Assembly: GCF_000213575.1 (NCBI RefSeq)
Contig: NZ_GL892005.1
Span: forward strand, 217,647-281,646
Length of the DNA stretch: 64,000 bases
DNA from: Dysgonomonas mossii DSM 22836
Lineage (GTDB): Bacteria > Bacteroidota > Bacteroidia > Bacteroidales > Dysgonomonadaceae
Reading direction: 5' to 3'
A program made the position numbers and the translations under genes. Shown here in pieces: positions 26,261-36,900 of this stretch. Under the pieces are notes generated by a model that saw only the letters and a program-made list of their open reading frames with translations, was not told where the DNA came from and searched no databases. Numbering within the stretch: the first letter of the stretch is position 1; each line of letters starts with the position of its first letter.

Positions 26261-28609
26261 CTAATTCTTTATATAGCGAAGTGTCTCCTTCGGCTTGGAT
26301 AACGACGGTGCTACAGATTCATCCGCAGTTCCCCATGATTTGTTCGGGTTGCTACCCAATACAAACTTAATGTCGGCTCCGTTCTTTATATCGTCGTAAG
26401 TAATATATGTCTTGTTATACTCCTTTCCATTGAGGAACATAGCCTGTATATAGACGTTTTGCTTACTGTAATTTTCGGTGGTCATGGATATCTTCTTTCC
26501 ATTTGCCAATGTAAGCTCTACAGCTTCCAGTCCCGGAGAACCTATAGCATAGATGTTGCTTGAGGGGCATGTAGGATAGAATCCCATACAGTTGAAGATA
26601 TACCATGCCGACATTTGTCCGCAATCATCATTTCCACTTAGAGCATCAGGCTTATTGCCGTAGAAAGTATCGAGTACATAGCGTATCTTTTCCTGTGCTT
26701 TCCACGGTTGTTTGATATAGTTGTAGAGGTATATTATCTGGTGACAAGGTTCATTGCCATGCCAGTATGCACCAATTCGTCCTTGAATGTCATGCGCTCC
26801 CGGGATATCATCAGGCAGTTCCATTGTGAACATAGAGTCGAGACGTTGTTCAAATACATCACTACCCATCTCGTTTATATATCCTTGTACATCCTGAGGT
26901 ACATACCATGTATATTGATAGGTAAAACCTTCGGTAATGTCTCCCCAGCCATGAACAGAACCCGGACCTGTATAGGCTACAGCATCAAATGGTGTTCGCC
27001 AGTTGCCATGAGAGTCGCGTCCTCTCATAAACTTGCTTTCCGGATCTATCAGGTTTTGATAAGATAGAGAACGATTGAGGAAATATTTATAGTCTTCTTC
27101 CTTTCCTAGTTTCTTGGCAGCTATAGCGACGCAATAGTCGTCATAGGCATATTCCAATGTCTTAGAAACAGACTCACGCTCTTTGTCGAAAGGTACCCAA
27201 CCCATAGCTGTATATTCGGGTAAACAATCGTAATGAGGGTTCATCGCTGTGGTTTTCATCGCTTCATACGCACGCTCGTAATCAAAGCCCTTGATGTCTT
27301 TTACTATAGCATCGGCAATAACCGACACCCCATGATAGCCTATCATACACCATGTTTCATTTCCGTAGAAAGACCAGATAGGTAACATGTGCTCTACACT
27401 CTGGTCGTAATGAGCCAGCATAGAGTTGATCATGTTTGCATTTCTGTCAGGGTTCGTCAGGTTCAACAGAGGGTGCTGAGCTCGGTATGTATCCCATAAT
27501 GAGAACACGGTATAGTTTGTAAACTTGCTATCGGTATTACGAATATTCGAATCGTGTGCCCTGTATTTTCCATCTATATCTTCATATACAAAAGGATGTA
27601 GCGAGGCATGATATACAGAGGTATAGAATGTTTCCAGTTGCTCTTTGGTTCCTTTTACTTTGTACTTGTTTAGTTCTTTAGCCCAAAGTATTTCTCCCTT
27701 CTTTCTGAGGCTGTCAAAGTTCTGATTATCCAGTTCTTCCAGATTGGCATACGCTCCTGATGTGCCGGTAGAAGAGATAGCAACTTTTACTTCTATCTCA
27801 GCTCCTTGCGCAGCATCAAAATCAAGCCATCCCATAATCTTAGTTCCATAGGCTACTTTATCGCTACGGAAACGTTTTGTATCATAGATTACAGGTTTAC
27901 CGTCTTGCATGATCCCTGAGCGTTTGAATGGCTTGGAGAACTGTGCTACAAAATAAACATAGCGTTCGGGTCCCCATCCATTAACCAGCTTAAATCCGCA
28001 GATGGTTGAGTCATTTTCTATTCTAAATTGAGACCATGCTGTTTTAAACCATTGTACATGATCCATATCTATCATCACAAAAGCACTATCTGTTTTTGGA
28101 TATGTGAATTTGAATATTCCGGATCGGATGCCGGAAGTCATTTCAGCTTTCACGTCATAGTCTAATAGGTCTACAGCATAATAATTGGGTGATGCCCATT
28201 CTTTATCATGGCTGTATCGTGATCGGTATCCTTCATCGGGGTTCTCGTGTGTTCCCGCAGTATATTTCTTTGTGCCTGTGCCAGGGATAAATAAGAAGTC
28301 ACCCAGATCGGGGATTCCTGTACCACTAAGATGTGTAAGGCTGAATCCCATTATTGTCATATGGTTATATTTATAGCCCGCTGCAGCATCGTAATAGTCA
28401 CAATCGGTATCGGGACTTATTTGTATTCCTCCAAATGGAATCTGAGCTCCCGGGTATACGTTACCAAATCCGGATGTACCAACAAAAGGGTTGACATAGG
28501 TATTTAATGTCATATTAATAGCCATGTCCTCCGTTGGTGTCTTCTGACTACATGATAAGACTGTGAAATGTATAATAAGAATGGCAGCGGCCCGAAACAG
28601 TTTATTCAT
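26261..28609 (-). CDS. GH92 alpha-mannosidase, lipoprotein
   Basis: 782 residues from ATG 28609 (MNKLFRAA...); the lipobox TVLSC gives an SPII lipoprotein, so it is envelope-anchored. GH92 features: N-terminal beta domain starting YVNPFVGTSGFGNVYPGAQI, then the (alpha/alpha)6 domain with PLLNLTNPDRNANMI, GNETWCMIGYHGVSVIADA, HGNEPCH (catalytic acid glutamate region) and DDCGQMSAWYIFNCMGFYP. GH92 enzymes are calcium-dependent exo-acting alpha-mannosidases (family knowledge). It is the last gene of the locus; a 52-base hairpin (28636-28687) precedes it. Confidence 0.95.
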   Translation of the reverse strand: MNKLFRAAAILIIHFTVLSCSQKTPTEDMAINMTLNTYVNPFVGTSGFGNVYPGAQIPFGGIQISPDTDCDYYDAAAGYKYNHMTIMGFSLTHLSGTGIPDLGDFLFIPGTGTKKYTAGTHENPDEGYRSRYSHDKEWASPNYYAVDLLDYDVKAEMTSGIRSGIFKFTYPKTDSAFVMIDMDHVQWFKTAWSQFRIENDSTICGFKLVNGWGPERYVYFVAQFSKPFKRSGIMQDGKPVIYDTKRFRSDKVAYGTKIMGWLDFDAAQGAEIEVKVAISSTGTSGAYANLEELDNQNFDSLRKKGEILWAKELNKYKVKGTKEQLETFYTSVYHASLHPFVYEDIDGKYRAHDSNIRNTDSKFTNYTVFSLWDTYRAQHPLLNLTNPDRNANMINSMLAHYDQSVEHMLPIWSFYGNETWCMIGYHGVSVIADAIVKDIKGFDYERAYEAMKTTAMNPHYDCLPEYTAMGWVPFDKERESVSKTLEYAYDDYCVAIAAKKLGKEEDYKYFLNRSLSYQNLIDPESKFMRGRDSHGNWRTPFDAVAYTGPGSVHGWGDITEGFTYQYTWYVPQDVQGYINEMGSDVFEQRLDSMFTMELPDDIPGAHDIQGRIGAYWHGNEPCHQIIYLYNYIKQPWKAQEKIRYVLDTFYGNKPDALSGNDDCGQMSAWYIFNCMGFYPTCPSSNIYAIGSPGLEAVELTLANGKKISMTTENYSKQNVYIQAMFLNGKEYNKTYITYDDIKNGADIKFVLGSNPNKSWGTADESVAPSLSKPKETLRYIKN

Positions 28610-28635
28610 AATCTTTGTAATAAAATTGAGAGTTT

Positions 28636-28687
28636 GTTTGCTATGGAGTTTAGGTAAGTATTGTCCCAAACTCCAGACCTAGCAAAC
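28636..28687 (-). promoter_or_regulatory. Intercistronic hairpin between the two GH92 genes
   Basis: GTTTGCTATGGAGTTT (28636-28651) pairs with AAACTCCA (28668-28675) and, after a 4-base bulge, TAGCAAAC (28680-28687). The 16-base-pair structure has no T-run after it on the minus strand, so it looks like an mRNA processing or stability element rather than a full terminator. Confidence 0.5.
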
Positions 28688-28723
28688 GGAATAAATAGAT
28701 GACTCTTATCTTAGTGTAACAAG

Positions 28724-31051
28724 TTATTTAGAAAGAGAATATGGCTTTTCGTCTTCATTGAACAGCCTTTTTTTGTTTGGTGTTGACGACATCTCGAATG
28801 TAAGCTCAGCTCCATTTTTGATATCATCATAATTGATATAAGCTTTTGTATACGGTTTACCGTTCAGCTTTACCGATTTTACATAGCGCATTTTATCGCT
28901 TACTTTATCTGCTTTTATTTCCAGATATCGTCCTTCTCCTAAGTTTACTTTCATATAAGGAAAATAAGGAGCTCCCAGAATATATTGGTTTGTACCCGGA
29001 CAAACAGGGTAGAAGCCCATCGCTGAGAATATATACCAAGCTGACATCTGTCCGCAATCGTCATTGCCACAGAGACCATCGATACTATTGCGATACATAC
29101 GATTCATAATTTCCCGTACCCAATACTGTGTTTTCCAAGGCTGCGAAGTCCAAGCATACAAATATGCTATGTGGTGGCTTGGTTCATTCCCATGTACATA
29201 ATTACCCATAACGCCTTCGCGGGTAACATCTTCTGTTTCTGCGAAAAACTCATCAGGTAAGTGCATGGTGAAAAGTGAGTCGAGGCGTTGTACAAACTGT
29301 TTGTCGCCACCCATTTCTTTGATAAGCCCTTTTACATCATGCGGAACAAAAAATGAATAGTTCCATGAATTGCCTTCAATAAAACCTTCTCCATGTGTGC
29401 TTAGCAGGTTGTATGGTGTTTTCCACTCACCGTTGCTTAAACGAGCACGTACAAAACCTATTTGATGATCGAATACGTTTCTGTAGCTCAAAGCCCTTTT
29501 CTGATAAGCATCTGCTACTGTTTGGTTTCCTATCTTTTTAGCGGTATTGTATATTGTCCAATCGTCGTACGAATATTCAAGGGTGATGGATGAGCCACTT
29601 CCATTTTTGTCAACAGGGACATAGCCAAGCTTTTTGTAATATCCTGTACCATCATAGTAATCGAGGTTAGAACTGCTTATCATCGCTTCCAACGCTTTGT
29701 CTTTGTCTATGTTCAAACCCTTATCCAAAGCATCGGCTAAAACGGACACAGAGTGATAACCGATCATGCACCAGTTTTCGTTGCCCATGTGAGACCAAAC
29801 AGGTAATGCCTTGTGAACGCTTTGTTCGTAGTGAGCGATCATCGATTTTACAATGTCGGTACTTCGCTCTCTATTGATGAGATTGAATAATGGGTGGAGG
29901 GCCCTAAAGGTATCCCATACAGAAAAGATAGTATAATTAGTAAAGCCTTCAACCTGATGTATGTTATGGTCTATACCTCTATACTGCCCGTCCACGTCCA
30001 TATATACCGAAGGGTTGATCATCGTGTGATATAATGATGTATAGAACATTGTTTTCTTATCAATGTCTCCTGTTATATCTACTACGTTCAATTCTTTGTT
30101 CCATTTTGCTGTTGCTTCTGCGGCTATCTGGTCGAAAGATTTTCCTTTCGTTTCAGCCTCAAGGTTTTTTATTGCTCCTTGCGTACTCACTGCCGACAAA
30201 GCTACTTTTATAACAAGAGGAGCTGACGCATTATTATCGAATTCGAGATGAGTAACAATTTTTCGACCGGCTATTTCAGGAAAATTATTCTGTAAGTCAA
30301 ACTTTCTCCAAAATCCCGAGTATTTAGGCTTTTCTTTATCTACATACCCATATTTTTTTATTGGCTTCGATAAAGAGATGGCAAAGTAAGTATAGTTTTC
30401 TCTTGCCCAACCATTCGTGATACGATAGCCTGTTATCAGGGTGTCGTTTTCAACTCTCAGGCTTGCCCAAAGTACTTTCCCGTCATAATTATAGATTCCG
30501 TGTGTAAGATCCAATAATATTTTCTGAACCTCACCTTCGGGATATGTGTATTTATGTACGCCAACACGCTCTGTTGCTGTTAGCTGTGCTTTTACTTTAT
30601 AGTCGTCGAGGACAACCTCATAGTATCCGGGACGTGCCTTTTCTGTATCATGCGAATAGCGTGAGCGATAGCCAGAATCCGGTTTGTCGGCAGTGCCGGG
30701 ATTAAACTTGAGTGATCCTGTTACGGGGACGATTAAAATATCTCCTAAGTCGGAGTGTCCTGTCCCACTCAGGTGTGTATGACTAAACCCTACAATGGTT
30801 TTGTCGTCGTGCTGGTATCCGGCACAATATTTATATGTGTCTTTCTGATATACACCGTTTATACTATGAGGTATAGTATCCGTGTCCGGGCTTAACTGTA
30901 CAATGCCATGAGGAACGCAGGCTCCCGGGAACGTATGTCCCATTTTTACAGTGCCAATCATGGGGTTGACATAGGATGTCTTCTCTTGTCCGGATACCAT
31001 ACCACACAAAATGTATAAAGAAAAAGTGAGGACAATTTTGTTGAATTGCAT
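28724..31051 (-). CDS. GH92 alpha-mannosidase, secreted
   Basis: 775 residues, with an SPI-type signal peptide (MQFNKIVLTFSLYILCGMVSG) rather than a lipobox, so periplasmic. It is a paralogue of the downstream gene with the same GH92 markers: YVNPMIGTVKMGHTFPGACV, PLFNLINRERSTDIVKSMI, GNENWCMIGYHSVSVLADA, HGNEPSHH and DDCGQMSAWYIFSAMGFYP. The differences in the N-terminal loops (for example SPDTDTIPHSINGVYQ) suggest a different linkage preference. Its start is 1 base from the metallopeptidase stop, so it is co-translated. Confidence 0.95.
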   Translation of the reverse strand: MQFNKIVLTFSLYILCGMVSGQEKTSYVNPMIGTVKMGHTFPGACVPHGIVQLSPDTDTIPHSINGVYQKDTYKYCAGYQHDDKTIVGFSHTHLSGTGHSDLGDILIVPVTGSLKFNPGTADKPDSGYRSRYSHDTEKARPGYYEVVLDDYKVKAQLTATERVGVHKYTYPEGEVQKILLDLTHGIYNYDGKVLWASLRVENDTLITGYRITNGWARENYTYFAISLSKPIKKYGYVDKEKPKYSGFWRKFDLQNNFPEIAGRKIVTHLEFDNNASAPLVIKVALSAVSTQGAIKNLEAETKGKSFDQIAAEATAKWNKELNVVDITGDIDKKTMFYTSLYHTMINPSVYMDVDGQYRGIDHNIHQVEGFTNYTIFSVWDTFRALHPLFNLINRERSTDIVKSMIAHYEQSVHKALPVWSHMGNENWCMIGYHSVSVLADALDKGLNIDKDKALEAMISSSNLDYYDGTGYYKKLGYVPVDKNGSGSSITLEYSYDDWTIYNTAKKIGNQTVADAYQKRALSYRNVFDHQIGFVRARLSNGEWKTPYNLLSTHGEGFIEGNSWNYSFFVPHDVKGLIKEMGGDKQFVQRLDSLFTMHLPDEFFAETEDVTREGVMGNYVHGNEPSHHIAYLYAWTSQPWKTQYWVREIMNRMYRNSIDGLCGNDDCGQMSAWYIFSAMGFYPVCPGTNQYILGAPYFPYMKVNLGEGRYLEIKADKVSDKMRYVKSVKLNGKPYTKAYINYDDIKNGAELTFEMSSTPNKKRLFNEDEKPYSLSK

Positions 31052-31052
31052 A

Positions 31053-32174
31053 TTATTTTTTAGCGTTATTTATTAAATATTCCTGATATTCATTCCACAT
31101 GCCTTCGATGCTCGCTTCGGGTCCGAAAACTTTTTTGATAGCGCCATCAAAGCTCCATACATCCATATCTCTTACTGTAAGGTGAAATTTACGGATTGCA
31201 TCCGGGTCTTTAGTTGTGAGCCACTGTATAAAAAATCCTGTGGTGCGGTAACCATCCATCCAGTTGCCTCCGGGTTTGCGTGTACTCATATCAAACAGTC
31301 CAGCTTGGGCTCTCACTGCATCGGCGATACCTTCTATACATGCCCAGAACGTTTTATTATTGCCGTAATTTCCAATGCCTTTTGGTTCAAATTGATAACC
31401 ATGTGTCAATTCGTGATAAAGAACGCCACGTGTTTCGAAATCTAATTTATGTAATGATTCTTTAGCCGATTTTTCTATGTGCTGTGTGCTATACACTATA
31501 TTTATATTAGGAGAACTGCCTCCTTTAGCCGAAACTCCGTTGTAATTTTTCAATGTATAGTCTATTTCTTGTACATCTACCATTGGATCATTAGCTGTAT
31601 AGTACAATATTTCGGCTACCTTTTGGGTATGGTATTTTACATACTCGTCAGGATTCTGCACTAGCTGATGATATATCTTATTACCCTCAGTATCGGGATC
31701 GAGAGACTCAAATACTACTTTGGGATATTTAAAGTTTTCCCAACCAGCTTTTAAGTTTTTATTTGATAATACAACTTCTGCAATCTTCAGCGTGTCATTG
31801 TTGGACGTTTTGGCCTCCAGCATATAATATTTGTATGTTGCAGGCTTTTGTACTACACATAATATTTCCTGAAAACGTGAACAAAAAATCTGATCTTTTC
31901 TCTCATCTACTATTGTCCATTTTTTTCTATCGTTCGATCCTTTTATAGTCCAGTTAGTAGGATCATAAGCAGGGAGCTCCCCTGTAGAGTATATTTTATA
32001 GCTTAACACAGGTGTGGTATATTCTGTATCAAATACAATTTGATTCAGTTTCCTTTTTCCTGTGTAAGATGTTGTAATATCATTATCTAACAGTTCTTTC
32101 GGATTCGTTGATAATGATTGGCTTTGACAAGCTAAAAAAGGAACAAGTAGAACAGATAATATTAGCTTTTTCAT
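31053..32174 (-). CDS. Basic secretory protein-type metallopeptidase, lipoprotein
   Basis: 373 residues. The lipobox VPFLAC (Cys16) makes it an SPII lipoprotein. Residues about 20-135 look like a discoidin/F5-8C-type beta-sandwich (NPKELLDNDITTSYTGKR ... WTIKGSNDRKKWTIVDER). The C-terminal part is a plant basic-secretory-protein (BSP)-type peptidase, with the zinc motif HELTHGYQFEP followed by GNNKTFWACIEGIADAVRAQ. In a mannosidase locus it probably helps strip protein from glycoprotein glycans (inference). Confidence 0.85.
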   Translation of the reverse strand: MKKLILSVLLVPFLACQSQSLSTNPKELLDNDITTSYTGKRKLNQIVFDTEYTTPVLSYKIYSTGELPAYDPTNWTIKGSNDRKKWTIVDERKDQIFCSRFQEILCVVQKPATYKYYMLEAKTSNNDTLKIAEVVLSNKNLKAGWENFKYPKVVFESLDPDTEGNKIYHQLVQNPDEYVKYHTQKVAEILYYTANDPMVDVQEIDYTLKNYNGVSAKGGSSPNINIVYSTQHIEKSAKESLHKLDFETRGVLYHELTHGYQFEPKGIGNYGNNKTFWACIEGIADAVRAQAGLFDMSTRKPGGNWMDGYRTTGFFIQWLTTKDPDAIRKFHLTVRDMDVWSFDGAIKKVFGPEASIEGMWNEYQEYLINNAKK

Positions 32175-32238
32175 TATATTCTGTCAATTGTTTTTGAGAA
32201 ATAAAAGAGATACTTGTTTTCGTAATTTATAGTTAAAC

Positions 32239-32276
32239 AACCTGCAATTCCTTTATTGCAATGGGAATTGCAGGTT
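32239..32276 (-). promoter_or_regulatory. Hairpin between susD and the metallopeptidase gene
   Basis: AACCTGCAATTCC (32239-32251) and GGAATTGCAGGTT (32264-32276) are a perfect 13-base-pair inverted repeat with a 12-base loop. On the minus strand only a weak T-tract (GTTTAACT) follows, so it probably acts as a partial terminator or mRNA stabiliser that keeps susCD levels above those of the enzymes. Confidence 0.55.
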
Positions 32277-32329
32277 ATTAATTTTATATAGGTTTCAAAT
32301 AAGATTCACTTTTAGTGAGGATCTTTATT

Positions 32330-33955
32330 TTAATTCCATCCTGGATTCTGATGTCCTTGCAGAGAAGGGTTAGCTTGCATTTCACTCAATGGAATAGGCC
32401 ATAATAGAGCATATTCAGGAATAGCGCCAACTTTAATACTTCCATCAGGTTTGTTTTGAATTTTTGCAGTTGCAAGTGGAACCCATTTTAGTTTACCTGA
32501 TTGGTTTCCATCAGCTTCCGGATACAAACGAGTACGACGGATATCGTCCCAGATCTTGAACTCTAATGGGAATTCGTGGAAACGCTCAGTTAAGATAGAC
32601 TGTATCAACGCATCGCCTGCAGCAGTTTCATCTGCTAGTCCGGCACGTTTACGTACTTGGTTAAGATAAGTTCTAGCATCACCTTCTTTTCCTGTACGTG
32701 CAAGACCTTCAGCAGCAATTAACAATACTTCTGCATAGCGGAATGTAGGCATGTTGTAGTCACCATCTTTACCTGTTTTTAGAGCATTTTCATCAAGCCA
32801 AGCCCAGTTTCCAACATTGTTTAATGTGCTTGTTATAGTATTTTCACCTATCTTGTAAGTATATTCTCTGAAGAAGAATTGTTTTTCATGTCCGCGGATA
32901 TCACCAGGGGCATAACTATTGATCAACATATCGCAAGGCAAGTATGCATTATACAAAACGTCTCCACCCGGTTTGAAAATACCCCATTGGAAAGCATCTG
33001 TTCCAATTGAACGACAAGCATAAGAGTTACCTACATTGTAACTGGTTTGGTTGTATTCTTTAGCGAAGATGATTTCATTCGACGATTTTGTTGTTTTAAT
33101 GACGTTGTAAGCAGAGTTAAGATCATCGCTACTTCCTTCTGGTTGTATAAGGGCGTGTTGTCCACCTTTTACTACTTCAAGAGCCATGTTAGCTGCTTTA
33201 GTATAATACTCGTTTCCGCCATTGAGAGGAGCACCTGCCCATTGTAAATATACTTGAGCTAAAAGCGTTTGAGCCATAGGTTTAGTTACATAGCAACCAT
33301 TCGCATAAAATGCTTTGTTAGCTAACACATCTCCGGAGATGATGCTAAGCAAATCCTCTTCGATGTGTTTGTATACATCTACAGACGGTGTACGTTCTAC
33401 ATATATACCATCCAAAGATGTATAAGGCTTGTCTACATAAGGAACATCACCAAATTCTTTTACCAAATAATAATAAGCGTATGCTCTGAAGAACTTACCT
33501 TGTGCAACAAAATTGTTTATTTGTGCTTCACTTAATACGTTAGTCATTGTTGGAATGTTAGCAATAACGAAGTTTGCACGTGAAATACCGATATAGAATT
33601 CAGACCAAAGCTTTCTTGCTGTAGCATCGAATGCTTCAATATTAAAGTTACCTCCTTCGGATGCAGTCGTAAACGTTCTATCTTTACGTTTGTCAACAAA
33701 CAAGCCCGACATAATACCTCCCCACATGGTGGCTTTAGGTGTCCAACCACCATCAACATCAATGTTATTCAAATATGGAACTCCACCGAAGTAAAGTGCA
33801 TTTACAGCTGTTTTAGCATCAGATTCTGTTTTCCAGAACTGACCTGCAGTTTTTTCATCCAGCGGCTCTTCTTTCAAGAAGCCATCACATGAACTCATTA
33901 CTAATGATAATGTAATCATGCAAAAGATGGATTTGTATATTTTATGCAATTTCAT
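32330..33955 (-). CDS. SusD/RagB-type glycan-binding lipoprotein
   Basis: 541 residues, lipobox VMSSCDG. Surface-exposed lid that binds glycans over the SusC channel. Family markers: DGFLKEEPLDEKTAGQFWKT at the mature N-terminus, TPR-like NFVAQGKFFRAYAYYYLVKEF, and the C-terminal RYAEVLLIAAEGLARTG, ERFHEFPLEFKIWDDIRRT and QNPGW stretches. It lies 32 bases after susC. Specificity cannot be read from sequence; the neighbours suggest mannose-rich glycans. Confidence 0.95.
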   Translation of the reverse strand: MKLHKIYKSIFCMITLSLVMSSCDGFLKEEPLDEKTAGQFWKTESDAKTAVNALYFGGVPYLNNIDVDGGWTPKATMWGGIMSGLFVDKRKDRTFTTASEGGNFNIEAFDATARKLWSEFYIGISRANFVIANIPTMTNVLSEAQINNFVAQGKFFRAYAYYYLVKEFGDVPYVDKPYTSLDGIYVERTPSVDVYKHIEEDLLSIISGDVLANKAFYANGCYVTKPMAQTLLAQVYLQWAGAPLNGGNEYYTKAANMALEVVKGGQHALIQPEGSSDDLNSAYNVIKTTKSSNEIIFAKEYNQTSYNVGNSYACRSIGTDAFQWGIFKPGGDVLYNAYLPCDMLINSYAPGDIRGHEKQFFFREYTYKIGENTITSTLNNVGNWAWLDENALKTGKDGDYNMPTFRYAEVLLIAAEGLARTGKEGDARTYLNQVRKRAGLADETAAGDALIQSILTERFHEFPLEFKIWDDIRRTRLYPEADGNQSGKLKWVPLATAKIQNKPDGSIKVGAIPEYALLWPIPLSEMQANPSLQGHQNPGWN

Positions 33956-33987
33956 ATGATTATGAATTTATTGTTTATTACTATTAA

Positions 33988-36900
33988 TTAGAATGCTACA
34001 TTAAGACCAAACGTGAATGTTCTTGGACGTGGATATGTAAAGAACTGGCGGTTGGTACCCCACTTGTTGTCACCCAAACGAGATGAGTTGTCAGGGTCAT
34101 ATCCTAAATAGTCAGATGATGTAAGTAGGAAAGCGTTGTTCACACTAGCATATAAGCGTAATGAAGAAAGGCCTACTTTGTTGATAATTTTAGGATTGAA
34201 TGTATAACCAAATTGGATCAGGTTTACGCGTAGGTAAGAACCATCGGCAACCCAAGTGTCGTCAGCTTGGTTGTTTGCTCCCTGACCAAAGTTGTTCAAG
34301 CGAATAGCTTGTGCTGTACCTGTAGGGTTTAATGTTGGGTGCCATGCGTCTTTGTAAAGACGAGTAAGACCACTAGTTAAGAAACGAGCCTCTGTAGAGT
34401 GGAAGAACTCTTGCATAACATCTACACCCCATTGGAATTGTAGATCTAATGTTAGATCAAAACCTTTATATCTGAAAGTATTGATGAATGATCCGGTCCA
34501 ATCAGGTAAACCATTACCAAGAATCTGACGTTGCTTATATGTAACTTTTTCACCAATAGTTGAAGGTATATTCATTGTTTCAGCATCCCAGTTAGAAGGA
34601 ACTCCATCATAGATACCGGCACGTTTGTAACCGTAGAAAGTAGAAAGTTCCTCACCTTCGCGTATTAACATCTCATAACCAACAAAGCCATCAAGTAGGA
34701 TTTGGCGTTTGCCTGTAATTTGATCAACAGACGAACTTGGATCCAGCTTTTCTACACGGTTTTTATTGTAGTTTACATTTAGAGTTGTATTCCATTGGAA
34801 GTCACGAGTGTCAATCGGATATGCATTAATCAATAAGTCCAAACCACGGTTAGAAACTTCTCCTACGTTTGTTGTAATAGAAGAGTATCCTGTTGATAGA
34901 GGTATAGGGCGGCTAAGCAATAGGTCGGTAGTGTACTTGTGGTAATATGATGCTTCTAAGTTCAATCTGTTGTTGAACAAACCAAGGTCAATACCAAAAT
35001 CTAATTGACTTGTTTTTTCCCATTTCAGATCCGGATTAGGCATTCTGCTCATATAAGACACTGTTTGTAAACCATTTCCGATAATAGTAGTTGATTGACC
35101 GATAGTAGCTAATGATGCATAAGTTCCTATTTCAGAGTTACCTGTTACACCAAATGAAGCATGTGGTTTCAGTTTGCTTATAACCTGATTGTCTTTCAAG
35201 AAGTTTTCATTAGAAGCCATCCATCCCAAACCGATTGAAGGGAAGAAAGCATATTTGTTGTTTTCTCCAAATTTAGAAGCTCCATCGTAACGCCCTGTAA
35301 CTGTAGCCATATACTTATTGTCATAAGAATATGCACCACGTACGAAATAAGAGTTCATTGTCCATTTATCGTGATCGTTACCTACCGAAGGACGATCTTC
35401 ACCTTTACCTAAATTGTAGTAACCATAGAAGTCATCAGAGAATTTGCTTCCTGAAGCACTGAAGTATGTATAGTTACGTTCTTGCCACGACATACCCGCC
35501 ATAGCATTGATATAATGCTTTCCTAATGTCTTATTGTAAGTCAGGTATGTTTCTTCTTGCCAATATAATGTATTAGAGTTGTTTGCAGAAGCTGAACCTG
35601 TAGAGCTTTGATTGATTAATGGACGTGGTGTGAACGGCGTGTAATTGGTATTACGATTGTTCTGATAGTCAACACCAATCTGTGTCTTTAAATCAAGACC
35701 TTTTGCAAGATGGAAAGTCAAAGCTGCATTACCAAATATTTGCGTTTTGTATTGCATAGCTTGGATGCGCTCAAGCAACTCAACTGGGTTACCAACACCT
35801 TCGGGGCTGAATCCTTGCTTTCCGCTGTCCGGATTGTCCTTATTGTTGAGAATAGAGTTTGTTTTAATGATATTTGTTTGAGTATATACTCCATCCAGTT
35901 CAACAGGCAAGAATGGCAACTGTTCGATCATTGTACGTAAAGCACCTTGACCGTATGGGTTGTCCGAAGTTCTGTTACCCCAAGTATGGTTCACTAATAA
36001 ATTGATACCTGTTGACAACCATGTAGTTGGTTTGTCATCATAAGCTATTTTTGCATTCAAACGTTTGAAATAAGAATTACGGAGAATACCTTGTTGGTCG
36101 GTATAGTTTAAGAATGCTCCTACAGAAGAGTTTTCGTCACCACGTTGAATACTTAACTGATGATTGTGCGAGAAAGCTGTTCTGCTTGCTTCTTTTTGCC
36201 AATCGGTATCATATATAGGTGTACCATCTGAATTAAACAAACGTGTGTCTGTGAAAATCTGAGATAGATCTGTAGTAAAGTTTTTACCTTGCCAAGCATT
36301 GGCATTTTCCAAACCTTGCTTAAATGCAGCCATCCATTCGCTAGAATTCATAACATCCATATATCTGGACATTGTGCTAACGGATAGTGAACCGTCGTAG
36401 GAAATACGAGCACGTTTTCCTGTATTGCCACCACGCTTAGTAGTTACAAGGATAACACCATTTGCTCCACGTGCACCATAGATAGCAGCTGAAGATGCAT
36501 CTTTCAATACTTCGATAGACTCAATGTCATTTGGATTAAGATATTGGAAGTTTGACATAACCACTCCATCAACTACGTATAATGGGCTTGCAGAAGCATT
36601 GATTGTGGATATACCGCGGATGATAACGCGAACTTCTCCTCCGGGTTGTCCTGTATTAGAGAAGATATTTACACCGGCAGCTTTACCTTTTAGTCCTTCA
36701 AGGGCATTAAATGATTGGTTCTTAATGATGTCACTACCTTTTGCGGTTGATATAGATCCGGTTACATCTGATTTACGCATTGTACCGTAACCTACTACTA
36801 CAACTTCTTCCAAGGCTTTAGCATCTTCTACTAATACCACGTCGATGCTGGTTTTTGCACCTACAACTATTTGTTGTGTATGGAATCCTATAAAAGAAAA

